The notes below the pieces were generated by a model, which worked only from the letters and a program-made list of their open reading frames with translations, had not been told where the DNA came from and ran no database searches. A DNA stretch of 64,000 nucleotides. Source: DTU036 sp964346475. Its GTDB lineage: Bacteria; Bacillota; Clostridia; Peptostreptococcales; Acidaminobacteraceae. The DNA lies in contig CAYFUM010000001.1 of assembly GCA_964346475.1 (NCBI GenBank), forward strand, positions 1 through 64,000, given 5' to 3'. A program made the position numbers and the translations under genes. Each line of letters begins with the position of its first letter. Position 1 is the stretch's first letter. Positions 9,791 to 18,092 of the stretch are shown one piece after another.

Positions 9791-10951
9791 ATGAAAGACT
9801 TAAAGAATTTAGAAAAGGATATGGTCAGGTGGCGCCGGGAGCTTCATGCTATTCCTGAAGTTGGCCTCCACCTACCAAGGACCAGTAAATACCTAAGAAG
9901 GGAACTGGACAAATTAAATATTGAATATAGGGAGTATATTTCTGGGAATGGTCTGGCTGCCTATCTAGGCCAGGGAAAAACCGTTGCCCTAAGGGTTGAT
10001 ATGGATGGTCTTCCCATCATGGAGGAAACTGGTTTGGAATTCTCCTCCCGGGGCATGGCTATGCATGCCTGTGGTCATGATGCTCATATGGCCCTGGGCC
10101 TGGGGATTTTAGCCTATTATAAGGACCTAGAGGCCAGCATGGATTTTAGGCTGGTGGTGATTTTCCAGCCCGGTGAGGAGCATCCCGGTGGAGCCCTTCC
10201 CATGATAAAGGAGGGGATAATAGAGGACTTTGAAATTTCCTCTATCCTGGGCCTTCATATGGGAAATATCATGGATGAAAAACCTGGCCAGGTCTGTGTC
10301 AAGGCTGGCCCAATTATGGCGGCTTCGGATATTTTCTCAATAATCATAAGGGGAAGTGGAGCCCATGGGGGTCAGCCCAATTTAGGCACCGACAACATCC
10401 TCATAGCTTCACTGATTGTTTCCCAGCTCCAGTATCTTATAAGTAGGGAGCTAGACCCCAGGGAGCCTGGGGTTATAAGCTTTGGAAAATTCCACGGAGG
10501 CAGTAGTTTTAACATAATCCCCAGTGAGGTTGAGCTGGAGGGGACCTTTAGGAGCCTCAGGGAGGACTCCAGGCACTTTGTAGCTGGCCGCATAGGAGAA
10601 TTGGCCCAGGATATAGCCTCAAGCTATGGGGCTGAGGCTCAGGTAGATTATAATTTTAGGTATCCTACGGTGGAAAATGACCCCGATATGACAGAGATAT
10701 TTCTTGAGACTAGTAGAGCTAGGCTTGGGAAAAACAGAATTTCTGTCCTGGAAACCGGCACCATGGCTGGAGATGACATGTCCTACTTTTTGCAGAGGAT
10801 TCCTGGAGTATACTTTTTTTTCTCAACTCCTGGCAGTGTGGAGGGAGTAACCTATCCCCACCACCACCCCAAGTTCAACATTGATGAGGGCTACTTCCTA
10901 GAGATCCTGGATTTACTGCAGGCCAACCTAGAAGCCTTTTCTAAAAGATGA
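9791..10951 (+). CDS. M20 family amidohydrolase (N-acyl-amino acid / hippurate hydrolase type)
   Basis: This is a di-zinc M20D peptidase-family amidohydrolase that probably removes acyl groups from N-acyl amino acids; the substrate cannot be told from sequence. The 386-residue protein has RRELHAIPEVG near the N-terminus, ALRVDMDGLP, the metal motif HACGHDAHMA, the catalytic Glu pair in FQPGEEHPGGA, a dimerisation insert (GAHGGQPNLGTDN), and the last ligand His in YPHHHPKFN. The ATG at 9791 gives the normal family N-terminus but has no convincing Shine-Dalgarno. A TATACT -10 ends 6 nt before it, so the mRNA could be leaderless. It overlaps the next gene by 4 nt. Confidence 0.9.
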   Translation: MKDLKNLEKDMVRWRRELHAIPEVGLHLPRTSKYLRRELDKLNIEYREYISGNGLAAYLGQGKTVALRVDMDGLPIMEETGLEFSSRGMAMHACGHDAHMALGLGILAYYKDLEASMDFRLVVIFQPGEEHPGGALPMIKEGIIEDFEISSILGLHMGNIMDEKPGQVCVKAGPIMAASDIFSIIIRGSGAHGGQPNLGTDNILIASLIVSQLQYLISRELDPREPGVISFGKFHGGSSFNIIPSEVELEGTFRSLREDSRHFVAGRIGELAQDIASSYGAEAQVDYNFRYPTVENDPDMTEIFLETSRARLGKNRISVLETGTMAGDDMSYFLQRIPGVYFFFSTPGSVEGVTYPHHHPKFNIDEGYFLEILDLLQANLEAFSKR

Positions 10952-11493
10952 GAAAGCTCCTAGCCCTCCTACTGGTTCCGGTGCTGCTGGCTGCTCTAAT
11001 CTATGGCTATGGCAGCAGGGAAGCCAGCCAGGAGGTGGAAACCCTCCTTGTCTTTGGGTCTCCGCCTGAGGCCGACGGAAGTCCCAGCAAGCTTCTAAAG
11101 TCTAGACTGGATGGTGCTCTTGCCTACTTAGAGGAGCATCCTGGTTCCCAGGCCCTCCTCCTTGGCGGAGGTGGAGCTGGGGTCAGTGAAGCCAGCGTCA
11201 TGGCCTCCTATCTTGTGAGCCAGGGCCTTTCTAAAGATAGACTTACCCTGGAGGAAAGCTCTACTTCCACTTGGACCAATCTAGTGGAAGCGAAAAAAAT
11301 CATGGAAATAAAGAAGATCCCCGACGCCCTAGCCTGTAGTAGCGACTACCACCAGCTGAGAATAGCCCTTCTATCCCGGAGACTTGGACTTAAAACCTAC
11401 CCCTTACCCGTCAAAACACCTGCTTCCAGTCTTGTCTACAACTATCTAAGGGAGCTTATGGCTATAGTTAAGTCCTTTTTCTTGGATTATTAG
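10948..11493 (+). CDS. YdcF/SanA-like DUF218 protein
   Basis: The 181-residue protein starts MRKLLALLLVPVLLAALIYG, one N-terminal membrane anchor or uncleaved signal, followed by a DUF218 alpha/beta domain. Family marks are LLVFGSPPEADG, a run of glycines in LLLGGGGAG, the E-S-x-S-T-T-like segment LEESSTSTWTNLVEAKKI, and the SSDYHQLRIALLSRRLG loop. DUF218 proteins are linked to cell-envelope functions, but their reaction is not established. ATGA overlap with the M20 gene shows one operon. I am confident in the family, not in any role. Confidence 0.8.
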   Translation: MRKLLALLLVPVLLAALIYGYGSREASQEVETLLVFGSPPEADGSPSKLLKSRLDGALAYLEEHPGSQALLLGGGGAGVSEASVMASYLVSQGLSKDRLTLEESSTSTWTNLVEAKKIMEIKKIPDALACSSDYHQLRIALLSRRLGLKTYPLPVKTPASSLVYNYLRELMAIVKSFFLDY

Positions 11494-11501
11494 GAGTAAA
11501 G

Positions 11502-12224
11502 ATGGTTAAGTTTTATAGAGAACAAAAGATAGAGTTATTTTATTTTACTGATCCCTTTTGTTACCACTGTTGGGACCAGGAACCCCAGCTCAATAAATTA
11601 CTACAAATCTACGGGGACTACCTTGACCTGCATATAATCATGGCCGGCAGCTACTTCGAGTACAACCCTGCTAGCCTTCTGCCCTCCCGGGTTTTTAAGG
11701 TCCTAAGCGCCAGCTGTCCTGAGAAGAGCCTAGCCTTTCTTAGACTCCTTCGCTCCTCGATCTTTGATGAAAAAAAAGAGCTCAGTTGTGAAGAGGAGCT
11801 GCGCCTACTGGTAAGTAAGCTAGGGGAGCGGGGAGGAGAAATCCTTGAGCGCAGTTTGACAGAGGAGGGCGAGAGAAGACTTGAGGAAGACCAAAGACTT
11901 GCTGGCCGCTTTAACATTAGCTATCTACCCTGCTTTGTCCTGGTCCATGGTGGCAAACACCTAATGGTAGAAAAAGAGCTTGACCAAGTAACCCTTGAAG
12001 AAAAACTAGAAGAGCTGCTGGGTTTTTTACCTAGCCAGGGAGATCTTAGAGGCTTGGATGAGGAGCTCAGAGAAAGTTTTAGGCTATATCCCAGGGACTT
12101 GGAAACCCTTTACGGGGTAGACCCTGGGGATATGGTGGATTTTGTTGAGGAAAGGCTAGCTAGAGAAAGCTACCGCTGGGTAAGCTATGAGGGCGGCCTT
12201 TATCTGGAGGCCAACCATGGCTAA
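11502..12224 (+). CDS. DsbA-fold thioredoxin-like protein (SpxH/FrnE-like)
   Basis: The 240-residue protein has no signal peptide. A thioredoxin-fold start is followed by TDPFCYHCWDQEPQL, with a CYHC redox motif at about residues 17-20, and a later cis-Pro segment YLPCFVLVHGG. This layout matches cytoplasmic DsbA-family proteins such as SpxH/YjbH (ClpXP adaptor) and FrnE. Which role applies here is not shown by the sequence. The C-terminal 60 residues (ESFRLYPRDLETLYGVDPGD onwards) are outside the fold and unrecognised. The gene overlaps the next small membrane gene by 8 nt. Confidence 0.8.
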   Translation: MVKFYREQKIELFYFTDPFCYHCWDQEPQLNKLLQIYGDYLDLHIIMAGSYFEYNPASLLPSRVFKVLSASCPEKSLAFLRLLRSSIFDEKKELSCEEELRLLVSKLGERGGEILERSLTEEGERRLEEDQRLAGRFNISYLPCFVLVHGGKHLMVEKELDQVTLEEKLEELLGFLPSQGDLRGLDEELRESFRLYPRDLETLYGVDPGDMVDFVEERLARESYRWVSYEGGLYLEANHG

Positions 12225-12483
12225 GATGAAATCCTGGCTAAGGGATACCTTTAAGTTCTTAATCTTTGGCCTGGCTCTGGGCCTTGGAATTAAGCTTCTT
12301 TTTAAACCCAGCCTAGCCAGGGCCTTTGAGTATGCTGGAGCGGGTTTTTTTCTAATATCCCTAATAGTATTTCTCACTACTGGGCCCAAGCAAAAGGATA
12401 AACTGCCCCATAGTGATATTTACTATGTTCTTAGCTTTGGTTTTGTGGGTTTTGTCCTGCTCCTCCTACCTCTACTTCTATGA
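12217..12483 (+). CDS. Small uncharacterised membrane protein
   Basis: This is an 88-residue hydrophobic protein, MAKMKSWLRDTFKFLIFGLA, with about three predicted membrane spans (residues 12-28, 38-55 and 68-87) and a short polar link (GPKQKDKLPHSD). I chose ATG 12217 over an in-frame ATG at 12187 because GGAGG lies 6 nt upstream of it. The start sits inside the end of the DsbA-like gene. No family is recognised. It is the last gene before the convergent GNAT-like gene. Confidence 0.65.
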   Translation: MAKMKSWLRDTFKFLIFGLALGLGIKLLFKPSLARAFEYAGAGFFLISLIVFLTTGPKQKDKLPHSDIYYVLSFGFVGFVLLLLPLLL

Positions 12484-12503
12484 AAAAAAGGCCTAGGCCT
12501 TTT
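12484..12503. terminator. Palindrome between convergent genes
   Basis: AAAAGGCCTAGGCCTTTT is a perfect 18-bp palindrome flanked by A-runs and T-runs. It sits between the stop of the small membrane gene and the stop of the converging GNAT-like gene. As RNA the loop would be tight, so I rate it only a possible bidirectional terminator. Confidence 0.4.
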
Positions 12504-13638
12504 AAATTTTCTTACTATAAATTCTATAGGTCTTGGTCTTTTTGGCACCATGGCGCTGGATATCCGCCAGCATCTCCTTGTTGTAATCCCAGATGGTAGA
12601 ACCTTCAACCCATTTGTAGCCCTTTTTAAGGGCATTTAGTTGACTGTGTAAATAGATGGCCCCTGTTACTCCCTTTTTCCTATAGTCAGGAGAGACAAAG
12701 AGGACAAACATCCTGGCCCTATTTATTTTTTTGCGATTTAGAAGAAAGCTAATAAAGCCTGTGGGCAGGAGTCTGCCCCTGAGCTTTTTTAGGATCTGGT
12801 TATAGTCAGGCAGGCTTATGTTAAAGCCTATGGGTCTATCGTCCAGGTTGCTCCGGGCTATAAAAACAAAATCCCGGTCGGCGAAGGGCACCAGCTGCCT
12901 TGTAATATCATCAATTTCCCTCTGGCTAGGGGGCATAAAGTCCAGCCAATCCCTGGGCATGGCCTCATCTATGACCCTTTTAATATCCTGGGCGTCCCTT
13001 TTTAGCTTTTCCTTGTCTTTGAGGTTTATTTTATCCAGCCTATAATCAAAGCGCTTCATAAGTAAGGGGACTATATGCTGGTAGCGCTCCAGGCTTTCTT
13101 CCTTCAACTGGGACTCAAATCCGTAGCAGTCTGCATATTTCTCAAAGCCAAAGTCCAGGAAAAAGTCATTGTAGTAGTCCTGGTTATAGGTATTCATAAT
13201 ATAGACTGGGGCTTGGAAATTATCTATAAGAAAGCCCCTATTATCCTCGCCTCCAGGCAGGGATAGGGGACCTTTAAGGCTGTCCATACCTCGCTCCCTG
13301 GCCCAGCGACCAGCGTAGTCCAGCATGAGTCTAGCTGCCTCAGGGTCCCTGTGACACTCAAACTGGGAGATATAGGCTTCCTTTAGACCATGGTAGCTAT
13401 TAAGCTCCTCGTTGATGCCAACCAGGAGCCTTCCAAGGACCCTGCCATCTCCAAGGACAAGGATTTTTTCGTGGGGGCCCGCCTCCCTTAGGGAGTTATT
13501 TATTCCCCTGATATATTTTTTATAGTCACCTATAAGAGGAGCGACCCAGGGGCTCTTCTCATCGTAGATTTCAAAGGGTAGCATGGTAAAGAGGTCTAGC
13601 TCTTTTTTGCTACTTACTGGCAGTATCCTGTAGTCCAT
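12502..13638 (-). CDS. GNAT-fold (YghO-like) acyltransferase-related protein
   Basis: The 378-residue protein begins MDYRILPVSSKKELDLFTML and contains FEIYDEKSPWVAPL near residue 25, typical of a large YghO-like family with a degenerate double GNAT fold. Later regions include ISQFECHRDPEAARLMLDYA, GPLSLPGGEDNRGFLIDNF and a C-terminal segment with ARMFVLFVSPDYRKKGVTGA, which resembles the acetyl-CoA-binding beta4-alpha3 turn. The substrate is unknown. The start has GAGGTAATGGG upstream. It lies 32 nt downstream of cca on the same strand, so the two are probably co-transcribed. Confidence 0.7.
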   Translation of the reverse strand: MDYRILPVSSKKELDLFTMLPFEIYDEKSPWVAPLIGDYKKYIRGINNSLREAGPHEKILVLGDGRVLGRLLVGINEELNSYHGLKEAYISQFECHRDPEAARLMLDYAGRWARERGMDSLKGPLSLPGGEDNRGFLIDNFQAPVYIMNTYNQDYYNDFFLDFGFEKYADCYGFESQLKEESLERYQHIVPLLMKRFDYRLDKINLKDKEKLKRDAQDIKRVIDEAMPRDWLDFMPPSQREIDDITRQLVPFADRDFVFIARSNLDDRPIGFNISLPDYNQILKKLRGRLLPTGFISFLLNRKKINRARMFVLFVSPDYRKKGVTGAIYLHSQLNALKKGYKWVEGSTIWDYNKEMLADIQRHGAKKTKTYRIYSKKI

Positions 13639-13670
13639 CCCATTACCTCATTTTATTTTGTAGGATAAGC

Positions 13671-14987
13671 TTAACTGCTTTTATTAAGATAGTCAATAAG
13701 CTGAGCTTTCTCATTTTCCAGGCCTGCTAGGACTGCCAACATAAGTTTTTCCTGGGCCTGGGCCAGGTTTTTTTTCCTATAACCCAGCTCCATTAATTCC
13801 TGGGAGCTCAGGGCCAGGTCCCTATAGCTGAGTAGGGGCTGGTTTTCAAGATAGGCCCTGGCTAGGTCTTCTATCTCCTCATAGAGTTTTCTACTCCTTA
13901 TAAAGGCCGGTTCCTTGGCTAGATTATCTGCCCACTTGAGTTCCAGGACGTCAAAGAAGGTCTGGGGACCCCAGAAAAAAATCTGCCTAGCTATAAGTTC
14001 AAGCTCAGGGGAAATAGCCCTATTATGGTAGACTATCATGGGGAGGATTTTCCTCTGGATTTTCTTTGAATAGCCCATCCTCCTCAGGATTTTTTGGGCC
14101 ATCTTGGCTGACTCCACCCCATGGCTGGGAAAGTGGCCCACATCCCTGTCATCCAGATAAAAGCAGCTGGGCTTGGCTATATCGTGGAGCAGGGCTGCCA
14201 GCCTGTGGCTGATATCTTTATTGCTAAAAGCTACCACCTTGGCGGTGTGGATCCAAACATCATAACAGTGGTAGGGGGTCGACTGCTCAAAGCCTATCAT
14301 AGGTAGGATCTCTGGAATAAAGACCCTGATTATCTGGGAGTAGTCTATCAGTACCCTTTCTACGTAATCCCCCATTAGGAGCTTGTCAAGCTCGGGCCTA
14401 ATTCTCTGGGGGCTTATTTTTTTTATAAGATGCCTCTTATCAAATAGGGCTTCCCTGGTTTTTTCCTCCAAGCTAAAGTCAAAAATAGAAAGGAACCTTA
14501 TTGCCCTCACCATTCTCAGTGCATCCTCTGAAAAGCGTTCCTGGGCTGAGCCCACGCATCTTAGGACGCCTTTTTTTAAATCCTCCTGGCCACCTACAAA
14601 GTCTAAAAGACCCTCCCTAGGGTGGTAGGCCAGGGCGTTTATAGTAAAGTCTCTGCGCTTTACATCCTCTTCTATACTACTTGTAAAGTCCACTCCACTG
14701 GGGTGGCGGTGGTTGAGGTAGTCCTTTTCCCTTCTAAAGGTGGTGATCTCAATGGCAAGTCCCTTGTAGATCAGGGTCAGGCTACCATGCTCTATGCCCA
14801 GGGGTAGGATTTTTTCGCCTGAGAATATCTCCATAACCTGCCAGGGTAGGGCGGAGGTAGCCATATCAATGTCCTTTATGGGCTTGCCAAGCAGGGTGTC
14901 CCTAAGGGAGCCCCCAACCAGGTAGGCCCTATGGCCTTTTTTATTTAAAATTTCTAAGACTTCCAGTGCTCTTTTAGGAAAATTCAT
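13671..14987 (-). CDS. cca: CCA-adding tRNA nucleotidyltransferase
   Basis: The enzyme builds or repairs the 3' CCA end of tRNAs. It is a class II nucleotidyltransferase: LVGGSLRDTLLGKPIKDIDM carries the GGxxRD-type nucleotide loop and the DxD metal Asp pair, RRDFTINALAYHP the next motif, and RMVRAIRFLSIFDF the base-selection motif. A C-terminal HD domain follows (HRLAALLHDIAKP). I moved the start to ATG 14987 (MNFPKRALEVLEIL), since GGGAGG lies 5 nt upstream and the longer frame begins inside that site. The protein is 438 residues, normal for HD-containing members. CCA-adding versus poly(A) activity cannot be separated by eye. Confidence 0.9.
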   Translation of the reverse strand: MNFPKRALEVLEILNKKGHRAYLVGGSLRDTLLGKPIKDIDMATSALPWQVMEIFSGEKILPLGIEHGSLTLIYKGLAIEITTFRREKDYLNHRHPSGVDFTSSIEEDVKRRDFTINALAYHPREGLLDFVGGQEDLKKGVLRCVGSAQERFSEDALRMVRAIRFLSIFDFSLEEKTREALFDKRHLIKKISPQRIRPELDKLLMGDYVERVLIDYSQIIRVFIPEILPMIGFEQSTPYHCYDVWIHTAKVVAFSNKDISHRLAALLHDIAKPSCFYLDDRDVGHFPSHGVESAKMAQKILRRMGYSKKIQRKILPMIVYHNRAISPELELIARQIFFWGPQTFFDVLELKWADNLAKEPAFIRSRKLYEEIEDLARAYLENQPLLSYRDLALSSQELMELGYRKKNLAQAQEKLMLAVLAGLENEKAQLIDYLNKSS

Positions 14988-15037
14988 CTTCACCTCCCTA
15001 ACAGTATAACAAAGGGAAAGTGGATAAAAAAGTAAAT

Positions 15038-15066
15038 TTAACTAATTTACCTGGCCGTGGTAGAAT
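15038..15066 (+). promoter_or_regulatory. Promoter of the dCMP deaminase / ABC importer unit
   Basis: TTAACT (15038-15043), a 17-nt spacer and TAGAAT (15061-15066) form a plausible sigma-A promoter 29 nt before the ATG at 15096. The ribosome site GGGGAGG is at 15084-15090. Confidence 0.5.
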
Positions 15067-15095
15067 ATAGGCAAATAGTCCGAGGGGAGGAAGCA

Positions 15096-15572
15096 ATGAA
15101 ATCCTATGAATATGTAAAGGATAAAAATCCTGCAAAACCCAGAAAAAGCTGGGACCAGTACTTTATGAATTTGGCCGGACTGGCGGGTCAGCGCTCTACC
15201 TGTGACAGGGCCCATGTGGGGGCTATAGTTGTAAATAAAGAGCATAGGATTGTAGCTACGGGCTACAATGGCAGTGTGGGTAGAAAAACCCCCCATTGTA
15301 GTGATGTGGGCCACGCTATGAGGGATGGCCACTGTATAGCCACCCAGCATGCAGAGCTCAACTGCATATCCTACTGTGCCAAGGAAGGAATTCCCCTAAG
15401 TGGCTGCACGATCTATGTAACCCACTTCCCCTGCCTAAATTGCACCAAGGCCATAATCCAGTCAGGTATTGTAAGGATCTACTATGGAGAAAGTTACAGG
15501 CTTGATGACTTTGCCCTCCACCTGCTGGATATAAATGGAATTGAATATATAAAAGTCGAGGAGGGCCTATGA
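15096..15572 (+). CDS. comEB: dCMP deaminase (ComEB family)
   Basis: Deoxycytidylate deaminase converts dCMP to dUMP, feeding dTMP synthesis. The 158-residue protein has RSTCDRAHVGAIVV, the zinc and catalytic motif THAE-type QHAELNCI, and the second zinc motif FPCLNCTKAI. The NG substrate loop is in ATGYNGSVG. I chose ATG 15096 (MKSYEYVKDKNPAKPRKSWD) because GGGGAGG precedes it. The 3' end overlaps the lipoprotein gene by 4 nt, an odd operon partner. It is metabolically linked to tdk elsewhere in the window. Confidence 0.88.
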   Translation: MKSYEYVKDKNPAKPRKSWDQYFMNLAGLAGQRSTCDRAHVGAIVVNKEHRIVATGYNGSVGRKTPHCSDVGHAMRDGHCIATQHAELNCISYCAKEGIPLSGCTIYVTHFPCLNCTKAIIQSGIVRIYYGESYRLDDFALHLLDINGIEYIKVEEGL

Positions 15573-16459
15573 AAAGATTTCTAATTATACTTATGATTCT
15601 TGCCCTTTTTGGGTGTTCTTCAACAGAGGGACTTAAAATAACCGCCCTAAAGGGACCCACCAGCATGGGTATGGTCTACACTAGCCAGGCGGCTACCATG
15701 GAGCTGGTAAGCTCCCCCGATGAGATAATTGGGAAAATAACCAGCGGTGAAGTCGACCTTGCCATGCTCCCCCTCAACATGGCTTCTATCCTCTATAACA
15801 AGACCCAGGGGGACATAAGGCTCCTGGCCATTAATACCAGTGGCAACCTCTTTCTTTGTGGTGAGCCCCTGGGCTCGCTGGAGGAGCTTGAAGGAAAGAG
15901 CCTTCTAAGTGCTGGCCAAAATGCCACCCCCATGTATGTGCTGGAGCTCCTCCTAGAGGGCCTGGACCTAGAACTTGACTACCTGCCAAGCCATGGAGAT
16001 ATTGTGGCGGCTGCCAGTGAAGGCCTAGCCGACTACTACGTCCTGCCCGAGCCCTTTGTCAGCCTTTATAAAAACAAGGTGGGGGGAGAGGTGGCCCTGG
16101 ATCTGGCGGAGAGCTACAGGGAAAAAACCGGCCAGCCTTTGACCATGGGGGCCTTGGTCACCACTGGCAGCAAGCTAGAAGAAAAGAAAAAGGAAATTAA
16201 GGCCTTTTTAGATGACTACAAAGAGTCCATAGAAAGGGTGGTAGCAGATCCAGAGGGGGCTGCTGAGCTGATTGAAAAATACGGCATAGTGGAGACTAGG
16301 GAGCTGGCCCAGGGGGCAATTCCCGGTTCTGGCCTTGTCTTTATGACTCCTGGGGAGGCCCGGGGAGCCATTGAGCTTTATTTTGATCTACTTATGGAAA
16401 GTAACCCTAAGGCCCTGGGAGGGGAGTATCCAGGTGAAGATTTCTACGCGGACTTCTAG
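15569..16459 (+). CDS. ABC importer substrate-binding lipoprotein (SsuA/ThiY-like)
   Basis: This is a 296-residue extracellular binding protein. MKRFLIILMILALFGCSS is a lipoprotein signal with lipobox LFGC, so the mature protein is anchored at the Cys. The body follows the NMT1/SsuA type II binding fold (KITSGEVDLAMLPLNMASIL, NTSGNLFLCGEPLG, ADYYVLPEPFVSLY). Such proteins bind sulfonates, nitrate, thiamine precursors or other small molecules. The ligand cannot be named. No THI-box precedes it, which argues weakly against thiamine-precursor regulation. It is the first of three overlapping ABC genes. Confidence 0.85.
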   Translation: MKRFLIILMILALFGCSSTEGLKITALKGPTSMGMVYTSQAATMELVSSPDEIIGKITSGEVDLAMLPLNMASILYNKTQGDIRLLAINTSGNLFLCGEPLGSLEELEGKSLLSAGQNATPMYVLELLLEGLDLELDYLPSHGDIVAAASEGLADYYVLPEPFVSLYKNKVGGEVALDLAESYREKTGQPLTMGALVTTGSKLEEKKKEIKAFLDDYKESIERVVADPEGAAELIEKYGIVETRELAQGAIPGSGLVFMTPGEARGAIELYFDLLMESNPKALGGEYPGEDFYADF

Positions 16460-17171
16460 GTTTTTAGCCTGGCTGGTCTTTGTCCTGTTTTGGGCCCTGG
16501 CTGCCCTACTAGTTGACAACAAGCTCTACCTGCCTGGACCCCTGGAGACCTCCAGGGCTCTGGTGGAGATTTTAGCCCAGCCAGAGTCCTACCTCTATCT
16601 GGCCTTTTCCAGCCTTAGGGTGGTTTTAGGACTGCTGGGAGCTCTTTTACTGGGTACTATGCTGGGCCTTATAAGTGGCTTTAGCAGGAGGCTGGAGATC
16701 CTTCTCTCCCCCCTGGAGAGCCTGCTTAGAAGTGTGCCTGTGGTAAGTTTTATCATGCTTGCCCTCCTCTGGCTTGGTTCCAGTGGTGTACCTATTTTTA
16801 TCGCCTTTTTGATGAGCCTGCCAATTTTTTGGAGTGCAGTCCAGGCTTCGGTTCGGGAGGCCGATGTGAAGCTTCTTGAAATGATGAGGGTCTTTAGAGT
16901 CCCCTTTTCCAGGAGGCTTAGGGTCTTTTATCTTCCCTGGGCAGCTAGATACCTGAGACTAGCCCTAAAGCAGTCTATAGGCCTGGCCTGGAAGGCAGGG
17001 GTGGCGGCAGAGGTTATAAGCTATAGCCCTATGTCAATAGGGAGAAAAATCCAGGAGAGCAAGGTTTTCCTAGAGACGGGAGAACTTCTTGCCTGGACCC
17101 TTCTCTTGCTACTTTTAAGTTTTATCCTGGAGAGGATGGTGGATTATGGAGTTAAAGAAGATAGGTTTTAG
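16434..17171 (+). CDS. ABC importer permease (SsuC/ThiX-like)
   Basis: This is a 245-residue integral membrane subunit with about six spans and the cytoplasmic EAA-type loop around MMRVFRVPFSRRLRVFYLPWAARYL, which docks on the ATPase. I start at GTG 16434 (VKISTRTSRFLAWLVFVLFW) because GGGAGGGGAG precedes it and the first membrane span follows directly. A longer frame from ATG 16371 would add a hydrophilic stretch with no ribosome site. It overlaps the lipoprotein gene by 26 nt and the ATPase gene by 26 nt. Confidence 0.85.
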   Translation: MKISTRTSRFLAWLVFVLFWALAALLVDNKLYLPGPLETSRALVEILAQPESYLYLAFSSLRVVLGLLGALLLGTMLGLISGFSRRLEILLSPLESLLRSVPVVSFIMLALLWLGSSGVPIFIAFLMSLPIFWSAVQASVREADVKLLEMMRVFRVPFSRRLRVFYLPWAARYLRLALKQSIGLAWKAGVAAEVISYSPMSIGRKIQESKVFLETGELLAWTLLLLLLSFILERMVDYGVKEDRF

Positions 17172-17748
17172 TGAGATTATCCAGGATTTTTCCTTTTCCT
17201 CTAGAGCTTCTTCCCTGGGAATTATTGGTCCTTCGGGCTGTGGTAAGACAACCCTGCTTAGGCTTTTAGCAGGCCTTGAGAGCTATAGTGGAGAAATTAA
17301 GGTCCCCAGCCTTACCATGGCCTTCCAGGAAGCTAGACTTATTCCCTGGCTCAGCGTCAAGGAAAATTTAGAGCTGGTTATAAATGAGGATGTGGATATC
17401 TGGCTGGAGCGGGTGGGCCTAGCCCAGGATAGGGATAAATATCCAGGGGAACTCTCGGGTGGTATGGCCCAGAGACTGAACCTGGCCAGGGCCCTGGCAG
17501 CTCCCGGGGATATGGTTATTTTAGATGAGCCCTTTACTGGTATTGATCAGGCTAGGAAAAGGGAGCTTAAAAAGCTTATTAAAGAAAGGAAGTTTATCAT
17601 GGTGACCCATGATATCTCCGACGCTCTGGATATGTGCGAAGAAATTATAGTGGTGGAGGGACCACCCCTGAGGCTGGTGGAATATTTCCCCCAAACTATG
17701 GGTATAGATGAAAAACTGGTAGCCAGACTTGAAAACTTAACCAGTTAA
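17146..17748 (+). CDS. ABC importer ATP-binding protein (SsuB/TauB-like)
   Basis: This 200-residue ATPase energises the importer. Walker A is [16 protein letters not shown], the Q-loop lies in [12 protein letters not shown], the signature is LSGGMAQR, Walker B is MVILDEPF and the switch His is in [19 protein letters not shown] is characteristic of nitrate/sulfonate/taurine-type importers. At 200 residues it is shorter than the usual 240-260, lacking most of the C-terminal extension. The ATG at 17146 is inside the permease gene. Confidence 0.88.
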   Translation: MELKKIGFSEIIQDFSFSSRASSLGIIGPSGCGKTTLLRLLAGLESYSGEIKVPSLTMAFQEARLIPWLSVKENLELVINEDVDIWLERVGLAQDRDKYPGELSGGMAQRLNLARALAAPGDMVILDEPFTGIDQARKRELKKLIKERKFIMVTHDISDALDMCEEIIVVEGPPLRLVEYFPQTMGIDEKLVARLENLTS

Positions 17749-17758
17749 GGAGGTAGAA

Positions 17759-18082
17759 GTGGTATTTACAACTACTAATTCAATTGAAGATAAAAAAATT
17801 GACAGCTATTTAGGCATAGTCTTTGGTGAGGTTATCACCGGGGTCAACGTGATGAAGGATATTGGTGCGGGCCTTAGGGATATCTTTGGAGGTCGAAGCC
17901 AGGGCTATGAAGAGGAACTTATCCAAGCTCGCCAGGAGGCCCTGGATGAGATGAAGGAGAGGGCTAGGGCCCTGGGAGCCGACGCCGTTGTAGGCGTCAA
18001 AGTGGACTATGAGGTCCTAGGCCAGGCGGGCAGCATGCTTATGGTGAGCGCCTCGGGTACTGCTGTGAAGCTCAGCTCCTAG
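17759..18082 (+). CDS. YbjQ/UPF0145 family protein
   Basis: This 107-residue protein starts at GTG 17759 ([20 protein letters not shown]) with AAGGAGG upstream. It has the UPF0145 pattern: [20 protein letters not shown], then [18 protein letters not shown] helix and [16 protein letters not shown]. The family forms a pentameric beta fold of unknown function and is sometimes labelled heavy-metal binding by homology. It sits 10 nt after the ABC ATPase gene and 10 nt before the DUF1002 gene, so it is probably in the same transcript. Confidence 0.82.
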   Translation: MVFTTTNSIEDKKIDSYLGIVFGEVITGVNVMKDIGAGLRDIFGGRSQGYEEELIQARQEALDEMKERARALGADAVVGVKVDYEVLGQAGSMLMVSASGTAVKLSS

Positions 18083-18092
18083 AGGAGGAAAA

